Of a DNA stretch of 64,000 nucleotides, positions 11,423-22,642 are shown in pieces. The stretch is taken from NCBI GenBank assembly GCA_036927565.1, contig JAYESD010000002.1:80289735-80353734 (forward strand), given 5' to 3'. The notes below the pieces were generated by a model. The model saw nothing but the letters and a program-made list of their open reading frames with translations, was not told where the DNA came from and did no database searches. Made by a program: the position numbers and the translations under genes. The DNA comes from Tuctoria greenei. Lineage: Eukaryota > Streptophyta > Magnoliopsida > Poales > Poaceae. How positions within the stretch are numbered: the first letter of the stretch is position 1; every line of letters starts with the position of its first letter.

Positions 11423-14400
11423 TCAATTTAAGCCATGAGGATGCATAACCCCTATTTCACTACGAATGTAACAAAAACGAGTGAAATCCAAAGGTTTTGT
11501 AAAAATGTCAGCCAATTGTTGTTCGGTATCTACATGGTGAAGCACAATGTTTCCTTTTTCAACATTATCTCGGAGAAAGTGATACCTAATGTCAATGTGC
11601 TTAGTTCTAGAATGTTGCACGGGGTTTTTAGCAATGCAAATGGCACTAGTGTTATCACAGAATAGTGGAACACTATCTAGATCAACCCCATAGTGCTTAA
11701 GTGTTTGAACAATCCAAATAATTTGTGAGCAAGCACTAGCAGCAGCTACATATTCAGATTTTGCTATGGGTTGTGCAACTAGATTTTGTTTTTTAGAGGA
11801 CCAAGAAACAAGAGAATTACCAAGAAAATGACAAGCACCGGAAGTACTTTTCCTATCAATCCTACAACCCCCAAAATCAGCATCTGAAAAAGCTTTCAAA
11901 GTAACAGTTGAGGAAGAAGGAAGAAAAATGCCAAATTCTTGAGTTCCATGTAAGTACCTGAGAATCCTTTTGACGGCTTGACGATGTGAAACACGTGGGG
12001 AAGCTTGAAACCGTGCACAAAGACATACGCTGAATTGTATATCCGGTCTTGATGCCGTGAGGTACAAAAGTGATCCGATCATGCTTCTATATTCTTTTTG
12101 ATTCAAAAATTCACCATCTTCATCAAGTTCAAGTGTTGTTGCTGTTCCCATTGGTGTCCGAAGAGGCTTGCTTTTGTTCATGTTGAAGCGCCTTAGGAGG
12201 TCTTTGGTATACTTCGTTTGATGCACAAAGGTACCCTCCTTGGTTTGCTTGATTTGCAGCCCCAAAAAGTAAGTGAGTTCACCCATCATACTCATTTCAA
12301 ATTCGGAACTCATCATTGCTGAAAACTTGGACACAAGATCATGAGAAGCACCACCAAAGATAATATAATCAACATACACTTGAACGAATAATGAGTCATT
12401 GTCATGCTTAAGCACAAAAAGAGTTTTATCAACCTTGCCCATGGTAAACCCCTTTTCAAGTAAGAATGTTTTTAACCTATCATACCATGCTCTAGGGGCT
12501 TGTTTGAGACCGTACAAGGCTTTGGACAGTTTGTAAACATGATTAGGAAAATCTGGATTTTCAAAACCCGGTGGTTGTTTGACATAAACCTCCTCATCTA
12601 TGTAGCCATTAAGAAAAGCACTTTTAACATCCATTTGATATAGCTTAAAACCTTTAGATGCTGCAAAATCTAATAAAATTCTTATGGCTTCTAATCTAGC
12701 AACGGGAGCAAAAGTTTCATCAAAATCTAGACCTTCAACTTGAGTGAAACCTTGAGCAACAAACCTAGCCTTATTCCTAACCACAACCCCATCCTCACTT
12801 TGTTTATTTTTATATACCCATTTAGTTCCAATTAAAGTGTGACCTTGAGGTGGAGGTACAAGTTTCCAAGCATTATTTCTTTCAAAATTTTCTAACTCTT
12901 CTTGCATGGAAATAATCCAAGATTCATTAGTGAGTGCGTGTGATATATCTTTGGGTTCAAAAGAAGCAACAAAAGCAGAATGAGCATGAGAGTTTGGATC
13001 GCAAAACCTGGACCGTGTGACTCGTTCGTGCAAGCTTCCAATAATCTGTTGTGGGGGATGATCTTTGTAAAACCGTAGGGGAACAAATGTCTCACAAACT
13101 TCTTCTTCTTCTTCATGTTCATCACAAATTGATGAGCTTGTGGCTTGAGGATGATTTGAATCAGCATTGATGGTTGTCGGTGCTGGTTGAGAATTAACAT
13201 CCGGAGCTAAACCAAAGTCTTTAGCTGCTGAATTTTCTGGCAGCAACTCCAATTCTTCCTCATCTCCAATGAAAATGCTCTCCCCCTGCGGATATGGATC
13301 TGGACCTGCAATGTTTGAGCTAGTACCTGGGCTAGCTTCATCAAAAGACACTTCACAAGTCTCCACAATTTTGTTAGTGTCAAGTAAAAGCACACGGTAG
13401 CCTCTAGTATGAGATGGATAACCAAGAAACATGCCATCAATGGATCTAGGTTCAAATTTATCAAGATTACCATGTTTCTTAACAAAGCATTTGCAACTAA
13501 AGACCCGAAAGTGTGTAACACTAGGCCTATGTCCAAACCGGAGCTCATATGATGTTTTACCTAGCTTAGCACACAAGAAAACACGATTTGAGACATAACA
13601 AGCGGTTGCTAACGCATCAGCCCAAAATTTCCTAGGAGTTTGATATTCATCAAGCATAGTCCTAGCCATCTCAACTAAGGTTCTGTTTTTTCTTTCTACA
13701 ACACCGTTTTGTTGAGGTACATATGGTGAAGAGAATTGATGATCTATTCTATTTTCAGCACAAAAGTGATCAAAAGATTGATTTTTAAATTCAGTTCCAT
13801 TATCACTTCTAATTGCCTTTAAAGATCCTGGGTGATCAATTGATAATCTAAGAAATAAAGTCCTAAAGTGACTAAAAGCTTCATTCTTAGATGCCATAAA
13901 GTAAACCCAAGAGTATCTAGAATAAACATCAACAATAACAAGAACATACCATTTACCTCCGAAGGATTGAACACGTGAAGGTCCTACGGTGTCAAGATGC
14001 AAAAATTGGCATGGTTCAGTTGTCATGATTATTGTGAGAGGAGTATGTGAACCTGCAACCATCTTAGCATGTCTACAAGAAGAGCACACAATTTCTTTGT
14101 CCCCTTTAAGCTTAGGCAGCCCACGTATGCGATCAAGAGCACTAACACGCGTTAGGTGATCAAAGCCTATGTGACCAAGTCTACGATGCCAAAAATATAA
14201 GTCCTTTGAATCATTAGCAACTAGACACCTATGCTTAGAGGAAGACATATCAAAATCATCTTTAAAAACTCTTCCAAACCGAGACATGTTAAAAATAAGC
14301 TCACTATTTTAACCTACAACTTTGCAGCAGTTTTTATTGAAAATAATTTCTAGATTTTCATCTAGCAATTGTGAAACAGAAAGCAAGTTGTATTTCAAAT

Positions 14401-14606
14401 TTTTTGACAAGTGCCAAATCCTTCAAAGTGTAGTGATCATTTACTCTAACCGAACCCTTAGCAATTATAGGAGCTGAAGAATTATCGGCAAAAGTAACAT
14501 TCTCTACACGTGACACAAAAGAGAGGGAGGAGAACCAATCTTTGTTACCGGTCATGTGGCGTGAGCAACCTGAATCCACAATCCAAATGTTCTCCTTCCT
14601 CAACCG
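11423..14606 (-). pseudogene. Copia pol of element B1 (protease, integrase, RT, RNase H)
   Basis: Protease begins at 14606 with the IWIVDSGCSRHM motif. A frameshift near 14360-14390 separates it from a long open frame (14287-11423, 954 codons). That frame holds the pre-integrase region ([18 protein letters not shown]), the integrase core ([31 protein letters not shown]), RT ([26 protein letters not shown]) and RNase H ([30 protein letters not shown]), and ends MHPHGLN. The RT active-site motif, normally YVDD, reads YVDYIIFG (near 12365), so a catalytic aspartate is lost by a GAT to TAT change. The frame is otherwise close to full family length, implying recent loss of function. Confidence 0.92.
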
Positions 14607-14612
14607 TGTAAC

Positions 14613-16907
14613 CTACATAGAAGAACAATACGTCCATGACTCAATACTGGGGTTAGTCAAAAGGCATTTAGGAATCCAGTACTGAGTCAATCGACGTGCA
14701 GCAGGAAAAACACGCGAAAGCTGTGACAAAACAGCAGGTTTATGAGTCAAAGTTTGAGATTTTTTATTCTTAACTACTGACCTACAAGGTGTTACTTGTG
14801 TAGCACAAAAATCAGTAGCTCCGGAGGCAAAAACAAAAGGTCCGGAGGTAAACTTTGAATGTTTTTGACTCAAAACAGCAGGTTGTACATTCGGTTCAAT
14901 GTGTGCAGCAAATTGTGCATGAAAGTTATGAGATCTAGCAACCATTCTTTCCCTTTTCTGTTGTTTAGACAGTCTATAACAAAAATCTATGACATGACCA
15001 TCTCTACCACAGAAGGTACAATGAAATTTAACTTTGTGTTCATGTCTAGATGAGCAAGCAATATTTTTATTTGAAACCGAATGAAGCAACACTCCTGCAG
15101 ATTTGAAAACCACTCCTTTTTGTTTAGGAACTGTTTGAATCAAACCACTTCCTAATGACTTTACAATTTTATGTGGATGTGCCTTAGCATGAGCATGAGA
15201 ATCAAAACCTAAACCAGTTTTATCATTACAAGACTTGGAAGAATTCAGCAGTAAGTTTAGGTTCTTATTCCCATTACAAAACTTATCTAATGTCCTATGC
15301 ATGTCATCAAGTTTATTGGACAGATCAAGGCAATTTTCACATGAAGTTTTTCCTTTTAGTTTGCAATTTAAACAAAATTTAACTTCATGAGAACGTAAAG
15401 CATTGTTCAATATAGAAATTTCATTCATAGCATCCTGTAGTTTCTTATCAAGATCATCACAAGTAGAAATTTGCAAATCAATTGTAGAACAGCTAGCATC
15501 TTTCAAGTTTTTATCATTAAGTGCAGCAAGCTCTTTGTTCTTTTCAATTTCTAACTCAAGTTTATCAAGTGTGGAGGTGTGCGCACTTCTTAATGAGGAC
15601 AATTGTTCATATATTAAATCACATGAGGAACATGCATCATCACTAGGAATCAAAGTTTTTAAATGGTTGATTTCAGATTCTAGTGATTCAATTTTAGCAG
15701 CACTATCCCTAATCTTTTTGTCCTTTTTCTTAACAATAATAGTGGCACGAGAAATAGCATCACACATTTCTTCGCAAGTAGGACATACCTCTTCATTGTC
15801 GCTGTTGTGTTCTGCCTCCTCCATACTTGATCTTGACTTGACCGCCATGAAGCACAAGTTTGCCAAATCATCTTCATCTTCATCACTTCCAATGTCCACG
15901 TCGCTTGAACTTAACTCTTGAAGCGCGGTGATGAAACTGTTAATCATCTTGCGTCCTATGGTACCTTTCTTATTCTTGTTGAAATTTCCAGAGGAGGTCT
16001 GAACCTTGCTTTGTTTTTCTTCCCGGGTGGTCGGACCTGAAAGATTAGGGCATTCCGTACAAAAGTGTCTTGTTTTACCACATTCAAAATAGCGTTGAGG
16101 TCCGGAGCTTCCTCTCCTTCTAGTTCTCACATCTTGCAACGCTTTTGAGAATCTAGTAGAGATGAGTGCCAACTCCTCTTCTGGAAATTCTTCAATCTGC
16201 TCCACGGTTAGTGAGGACAACAAAGCAAGAGTATTGCAAGATGATGATTGGCCGGAGATAGACATATCACGTTGTGAAACAAATGCAATAGACTTATTGG
16301 GGTTCTTACGTGAGATTATGTCAATTTCATGAGTTTTTAACTTGGAATATAGCACTTCTAAAGTAAGTGAACTCATGACAGTAGATTCACAAATAGATGT
16401 GACTTTCATCTCCCAAATTGACATATCTAATGCACTTAGCAATTGCCTAGCATTTTCAGCATCTGAAAAATTAACATTGACACTACGCAAGTTGCTGAGA
16501 ATCTTATTAAAGCGAGCAAAAAGGTCATCAATAGACTCACCAGGTTGCATCTCGAAGCACATGTATTCTTTCTTGAATATGTCTTGCCTTACCTCTTTGA
16601 TCGTGTTGGATCCTTCATGGTAGTCACAAAGTGCTTTCCACACATCGTATGCAGATCGGAGGTGTGCAACACGGTCGAAGTCGCTTTGTGTTAATCCTTG
16701 TATGATCAAGTTCCGAGCCTTGTTGTTGTTGTCGACATCTCTTAGATTTGTAGATGTAATTTGATCGTTTGATGGCACTTCGTAAGGCTTGTATACCTTT
16801 TCCCATATTGCAAAGCCTTGTGCCTGGTTGAAAGCCTCCATGCGTGCCTTCTAAACCTGAAAATCAATACCAGCGAACACACAAGGTTTGACAGAGTACT
16901 TCTCCAT
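14613..16907 (-). pseudogene. Copia gag of element B1, N-terminal stop
   Basis: The natural ATG is at 16907 (MEKYSVKPC), matching the start in H at 37086, but codon 19 is TAG (16851-16853) where H has TGG (Trp). The rest is open from 16841 to 14613, 742 codons. It shows a copia gag domain, a first knuckle reading YFECGKTRHFCTEC, in which the first Cys of the CCHC is Tyr, a long coiled-coil region, and a second knuckle CTFCGRDGHVIDFC. A TAG at 14613-14615 ends it in the same frame as protease. H has a sense codon at that point, so this stop is probably a mutation. Confidence 0.9.
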
Positions 16908-16955
16908 GATGATTAGTCAAAAACATGTGAAAATCACAAAGATTAGAGCATTGTG

Positions 16956-16967
16956 GCTCTAATACCA
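16956..16967 (-). other. Primer-binding site of element B1
   Basis: The minus strand reads TGGTATTAGAGC beside the 5' LTR, one base different from the usual TGGTATCAGAGC kept in H. Confidence 0.85.
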
Positions 16968-16969
16968 AT

Positions 16970-18849
16970 TGTAGGATCGAAGAGAACGTGAAAAGCTACT
17001 AGAGGGGGGGTGAATGGTAGATTTAAAAATCTTACGCAGCGGAAACAATTAAACCCCAAACTCTTTCAGCAGAAAAACGATCTGTTAAAGAAATCGTGTG
17101 TGAGACTAATCTAAACGTGTTTCACCGTGAAAAAAGTGATATATATCAGAGAGAATCGAGTCACGAAGACAAAACAAAAAGAATCACTCAAATTCGTCGA
17201 GAAAAACTCAAGTTATGATCGAAAGATCAAACAATGGTCAATCTGCCCTACCCGAGAAAAAAACAGTTCTGGAACGCTGCAAATAAACTCGTGTAGATCA
17301 TAGACCACAAATCCAATGACCGTAAAATTTTACATATGATAGAAATTCAAGTTTTTAAGACGACCCAAAAAGAATCACATCAATTGGATCTGTAAAACTC
17401 GAGTTATGATAAAACCACCGACGAAAGGTAGTGCTGTCCAGAAACTCGACGAGTAAAACTTGTCTGGAACAAGTCGGACGAACGAGGCACAAAAGTTCAT
17501 TCAAACTACGAATTTTATTCAATAGAACACAAGAGGAACAGCCCCAAAGTCGTGCACCGCGAGCTCTGGGCTCCCTTGCTTGTATAACCAGCTCGAAAGC
17601 CAACCCAATATCAACTAGGACTCCAATCCTACTCAGATCACGAATCGTAACTTTCCATAACTGCTCAAGATTCTTCTATACGCAGATAGAAGCAATCTTA
17701 AGACTTCCAAACACCTTAGGAACGTATCCCACATTCCTAAACAACTCAAATTCGTGACCCACACGAAATCCTATCATAATCAACTCAAATCTTTCCATAT
17801 TTGAGTCAAACCCGACTCAGCCGCAGCGTGAGTCCATAACCTAGTCGGTTGGACCTTTCCGACCAATTCTTTACGTCCACATCTCTTCATCACGTCTCGA
17901 AACCATGTAGCCACGTCCATGCACTCCTTGCACACGTGCAAACATCTTCCAATGACGTCCACAATACCTTCATATGCATTGTTCTTGATTCAATCATGCT
18001 GCGCAACCTCCTGATCAGCTCAACCACAATTCCTCCTGAATTTGGTTATTGGAACTTCATCTCCTCCCTGAGACTAGTCCAATGGATCCTGTCACCAGCC
18101 ATGTCTTGAACTCAAGCAACACCTGCACATGAATAAACAACCAATCCATACGAGCCCAAGTCCTCGACTTGACTCAAGTTAGTTCCGAACACAACATCTT
18201 ACGTGAGAGCCTCACATAAGCATGTTGGAAAGCATAGCAAAACGATATCAGCCATATCATCCAAAACGCACCGAAAACTTAGTAAAAGAATACTAAGCAA
18301 ACTTTCCAACAATGTAAAGCAAGTACGAAACATTGCAAATGAAAAGCAGAAGCACTACGGTCAAGTTCCGGACCTTGCCAGAGCATCCCAGACCTTGAGC
18401 CGGAGCTAACAAAAGCTAGTAGAACCTAGAGACGGAGCTTACCAAAACTAGTACAACCAAGCTCCCGCGGAGCTTACAAAACTAGAAGGACCTAGCGCCG
18501 GAGCTTACCGGAACTAGTCGGAACTAGTAATCCCAAAAGCCGGAGCTAGAAAAATCAACTCGGAGCTTAGCAAAAACATGTCGGAGCTATAAAAAACATG
18601 TCGGAGCTATCAAAGACATGCCGGAGCTAAAGACAAAACTTCACCGGAGCTGACCAAATCTAGTCGGACCTAGCATCGAACGTAATGGAGCTACCCAAAC
18701 CAAGCCGGACCTACCGTTGGACCTTGCTATAGCTCAGAGCTAGAGTCAGACCTTGATAAAAAGGTGTTTTGGTGATATTCAAAACTTTTATCATCAAAGC
18801 CAAGTGTATTCACTACAAGCCAATGTATTCAGCACATATAGGTCTTACA
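16970..18849 (-). repeat. 5' LTR of element B1 (1880 bp)
   Basis: It pairs with 8647-10440. A 7 bp G run lies at 17004-17010 near the downstream end. The TATA box seen as TATATAAG in the other family B LTRs reads TATACAAG here (near 17580), so the promoter of the only full-length family B copy may be weakened. The degenerate GGAGCTTA/AGTCGGACCTAG array lies at about 18360-18730. Confidence 0.92.
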
Positions 18850-18854
18850 AAAAC

Positions 18855-19048
18855 TCAACATGTGGGTTGCTTACTTGATTAATCCTTTATGATTAAAAGC
18901 ACTTGTGAGCATGCAACAAGTTCAAAACAGCAAGAAAGTTCGATCATGACCAGATTTAGTGTAAGTAATTATTCCAACTACTAGTCATGGCAAAAACTAC
19001 AAAATGTATAACAAGAGTAGTGTAGTAAGAACTTTCAGCATGTAAAAA
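18855..19048 (-). other. Continuation of the 3' spacer of element H
   Basis: This 194 bp aligns with 11137-11325 of element B1 and directly continues 8646. It is cut again at 19048 by element C. No gene is present. Confidence 0.85.
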
Positions 19049-19382
19049 TGAAAGCATCTAGGCCCCCATGAGGTATGGTTTCGGTGATTAATGACGACCA
19101 TTGGATTTTACTACTGAATTTGTCAATGCAAGGTCCCCATAATCACTCAATCAAATGAAATAAACATGTTATTGGAGACCCATATACAATCAATGTATGA
19201 GATCAAATCAATTATGTGAAGACAAGAAGTGAAAGCTCTTATGTCAAAGTCACTCAATCAAAATTGAAGACCCTTAATGATTGACAATCATCAGAGATAC
19301 AGGTTCAACAAAGTCTAAGCGGTCATTTGAGCAAGACACAAACATTCACTTAGAAACAACCCGAAGCAAACAAAACCAACTC

Positions 19383-19760
19383 ACCGGATCAACCGATGAT
19401 CCCTCAGAATAACACATCGACCGAGTTGGTTTAGCTGAAGAAGAAGACCTCAGAACCAAGTACTCACCGGATCATCCGATGTGAATGGCTCAGTAACATC
19501 GATCCATAAGTACAGTTTGCAAGATCATTGGACCAAGTGTAGCACCGGATCATCCGATGTACAGAGAAGCACACATCGGTCGATTACTCCAGTAAGCATC
19601 AAGATTGAGAAAATTCTGAAGGAAGAGCCACCAGATCATCCGATGAGAAGACAGGATCAACATCGGTCTAACAACGGTCATATCTGACACAATGACATCA
19701 GCTAAAGTAACTTGACCGATGATAACTAAAGGGGAGACATCGGATCATCTGGTGTTCACA
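19383..19760. repeat. CACCGGATCATCCGATG motif cluster in the element C LTR
   Basis: Five near-palindromic copies of CACCGGATCATCCGATG-like sequence are seen (near 19383, 19466, 19544, 19630, 19740), alternating with half-motifs such as ACATCGGTC. The 3' LTR repeats them at 30120-30495. This corresponds in position to the CCGGACTAGTCCGG array of family A. Confidence 0.85.
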
Positions 19761-19810
19761 GCAAAGTTCTGTTAGCCTACTTTTCCAATGGCTATTTTGG
19801 GGAGGCTGGC

Positions 19811-19818
19811 TATAAATA
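19811..19818 (+). promoter_or_regulatory. TATA box of element C 5' LTR
   Basis: TATAAATA lies in a GC-rich context just after the motif cluster. The copy in the 3' LTR is at 30549-30556. Confidence 0.7.
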
Positions 19819-20454
19819 CCCCCTAATCCTGTCATTTCGTCAAGTCTTGATCACCAGACACCATCAACACATCCACAAGCATTCAAGACCAAGAGCAATC
19901 ACTTCCACACCATTTCGATCATCTATACACCAAGATTTAGGCTAGAACTAGCTAGAGAGAGAGCTTGTGTGCCACCATTCTGGGTGAGTGGACTCTCTAG
20001 GATAGTGTGAGAGCCTCAAGGGAGTGCCCTTGGTGTTTGTAACTGTGAGAAGACTTCCGGAGCTTGCCAAGGCGTGTGTGGAAGCCCGGAAGGTCGAAGT
20101 TGTACAAGGCTTGAGCTCCACCTTGCCAAGGGAGGCGAACGGAGAGGAATAGTGAAGATCCCTCGTCTCGGTGACTTGGGTGTGGCAAAACCCCTTGGTG
20201 GGTGCCACAACGTGGATGTAGGAAGATCTTGACGATCTTGCCGAACCACGGGATAAATCCTTGTCTCCTCGGGAGTTTGCATCCTTCTCCTTTCCCTTAC
20301 TTTCATGCATTTTATATTCTGCGAAGTCTCTATCTACTAGAATGCATAGATAGTTTGCATAGGGAATTGGGCTTTAGAAATTAAGTTTCATTGCTTAGAA
20401 TTTTTCGAAGAAAGCCCAATTCACCCCCCCTCTTGGGCATTCGGTCCTTACAAT

Positions 20455-20466
20455 TGGTATCAGAGC
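20455..20466 (+). other. Primer-binding site of element C
   Basis: TGGTATCAGAGC begins two bases after the 5' LTR. Confidence 0.92.
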
Positions 20467-20512
20467 AAGGTTGCTCATAGGATCATTCTAGCTTCACTGC
20501 TAGAGAGCTAAA

Positions 20513-22642
20513 ATGGCCAAGGTTGGGGGTTCGGTTCCTATGTTTGAGGGCAAGAACTTTGCCTATTGGAAAGCACACATGCACGCTTATCTTGAGGCTA
20601 TTGCTCCCGAAGTATGGGAAGCGACCCACGCGGGGTTTGGAGAACAAAGTTATGTTGGTGATCAAATTAAGTGGGATGCTAAAGCTAGGAATGCTATTTA
20701 TGAATGCATTAGTCAAGATGTGTTTTCTAGGATTGCTAGCAAGGAAAAGGCTTGTGAAATTTGGGCTTGCTTAATAGAGATTCATGAGGGTTCTTCTAGG
20801 GTCAAGGAACTTAAATATCACATGCTTAAAGCAAAATATGATGAATTTAAGATGCTACCTCATGAAAATGTTAATGAGATGTTCTCTCGCTTAAATGTGC
20901 TTATTGAAGAAATAAATGCTCTTGACATTGCTTCTCTTGGCAAGGGACTCATCAACCGCAAGATCCTCATGCTCCTTCGCAAGCCAAAGTACAACATCAT
21001 CAACTCCATGCTCCAAAAAGAGTCACTTGACCACATTGAAGTTTTGGAGCTCATTGGAGAAATACACGCTCATGAGATGAGTGTACTTGGGATGATGGAG
21101 CAATCATCTTCAAATACAATTGCTTTAAAGGCCTCCACAAAGAAAACAAGCCACGAGAAGAAGAAGGTGGTTGAGCCTAGCTCAAGTGAATAAGAACAAG
21201 CATCAAGTGAAGATGATGATGATGAGCTCGCGTTGATGATGAGAAAGTTCTCGCGCTTGAACTCCAAGATCACTAAGAAGGGATACACATTTGATCCTAA
21301 GAAAAGAGCATTTCTACCAAGGAGAGATGATCACAAGACTTGCTACAATTGTGGTGATCAAGGCCACATCTCCTATGATTGTCCAAGACCGGACAAACGA
21401 AGAGAGAACCACAAGAGCAAGCATCCCAAGCTTGATGGAAGTGATGATGAAGAAGAAGCCAAACCAAAGCCAAGATCCTTTGGGAAGAAGAAACATGACA
21501 AGGGAAAGAAGGCAAGGCTCTTCCCAAAGAAGAGAAATGGCCCACAAAAGGTGTTCATGTGTGAGGCAAATGAATGGGTCACCGACGAAGAAACAAGTGA
21601 TGAAGAGAGTGAAGAGGAAGAAGAAAGCTTGGCCGGCCTCGCCATCGCCAACAATGATGATGCACCTCTTCATCCACCGCCCATGTGCCTCATGGCGAAA
21701 GGTAACACCAAGGTATGTTATGACTCTAGCGATGATGAGCTTTCCCCCGATGATTTATCTTCTTTGATAAATGAATATCATGATATCATTAAGAGGGAAA
21801 AGAGTAAGGTTAAAGTGCTTGAAGAAACTCGTGCTAGACTTGAGAGTGCTAACCTTGATTTGCTTGACAAGTATGAAAGCATACTCAAAGAGCATGACAC
21901 GCTCAAATCCCATGTCAAGCAAATTGAGGAAGAAAAGGCTAAAATCAAGATAGATAATCATGAACTTAACTTAGCACACCAAACACTCTTGGAAGAGCAC
22001 AACAAGTTAATACAAGAACATCAAACACTTAACCTTTCTCATGACATGCTTGATCAAGAGTTGAAAAATATGAAGAAGCAAACTCTTAATGATAAGATAT
22101 CCATTACTTCTCATGCCACTAATGCTTTGCACAAGTCTTTGCCTTTGAAAGCTAATGCTAGGGAGAAGGACTTGTTGGAAGAAATTGAGAGTCTCCGCAC
22201 TAGTGTGGCTAGACTTTCAAAAGGGGAGGTCAAACACAAGGAAATCCTCTTCCAACAAGCAAAGGCCTTCAACAAAAGAGGACTTGGATCCTTCCCGGTG
22301 CCCAACAAAGAAAAGGTGCCCTCACCGGAGCTAAGAACAAGCTTCATCAAAGAAGTTGGTTCTTATTGCCAACATTGTGAGGTCACCGGTCACCACACAA
22401 GGGAGTGTCCTCTTCCTAACCGACCCTCTCCCAAGCTTCCTACTAATTACAAATCTACTTTCAATGATCGCTATTATCTCTTAAGTAAAGTAGATGGCAA
22501 GGTGAAGGCTAGGTTCATTGGCAAGGACATGAAGGGGAAGCTCCCCAAGCAACTTTGGGTCCCAAAGACACTTGTATCGCACATACAAGGACCTAAGTTG
22601 GCTTGGGTGCCTAAAGTTAAAAAATTGAATTCATGTGTGTAG
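20513..22642 (+). pseudogene. Copia gag of element C, one in-frame stop
   Basis: The ATG at 20513 (MAKVGGSVPMFEGKNF) opens a frame stopped by TAA at 21191-21193. The same frame continues to a TAG at 22640-22642. The first part is a copia gag domain. The second part has a knuckle CYNCGDQGHISYDC, an acidic stretch, a long coiled coil (about codons 420-620), and a second knuckle CQHCEVTGHHTREC near the end, followed by WVPKTLVSHIQGPKLAWVPK. Two knuckles and a coiled coil fit Sirevirus gag. The final TAG lies in frame with protease. Confidence 0.9.

Larger units (their letters stand above)
8647..18849 (-). mobile_element. Element B1: full-length family B Sirevirus inserted into element H
   Basis: It is a complete 10.2 kb element with LTRs 8647-10440 and 16970-18849, flanked by the 5 bp duplication aaaac (8642-8646 and 18850-18854). 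The order on the minus strand is 5' LTR, primer-binding site, gag, protease, integrase, RT, RNase H, spacer with several polypurine tracts, 3' LTR. It landed in the 3' spacer of H, an element of its own family. It is not autonomous: gag has a stop at codon 19, pol has a frameshift, and the RT active site is changed (see the CDS entries). Confidence 0.94.
19049..20452 (+). repeat. 5' LTR of element C
   Basis: It starts TGAAAGCATC and ends GGTCCTTACA. A motif cluster at 19383-19760 precedes a TATA box TATAAATA at 19811-19818, and a 7 bp C run lies at 20424-20430. Short antisense ORFs in the R/U5 part recur identically in the other LTR and are not genes. Confidence 0.95.

Noticed and set aside
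19948..20310. Antisense ORF of 120 codons in the element C LTR
   Set aside because: It recurs in the second LTR (30686-31048) and lies in the non-coding R/U5 part, so it is a repeat artefact rather than a gene.
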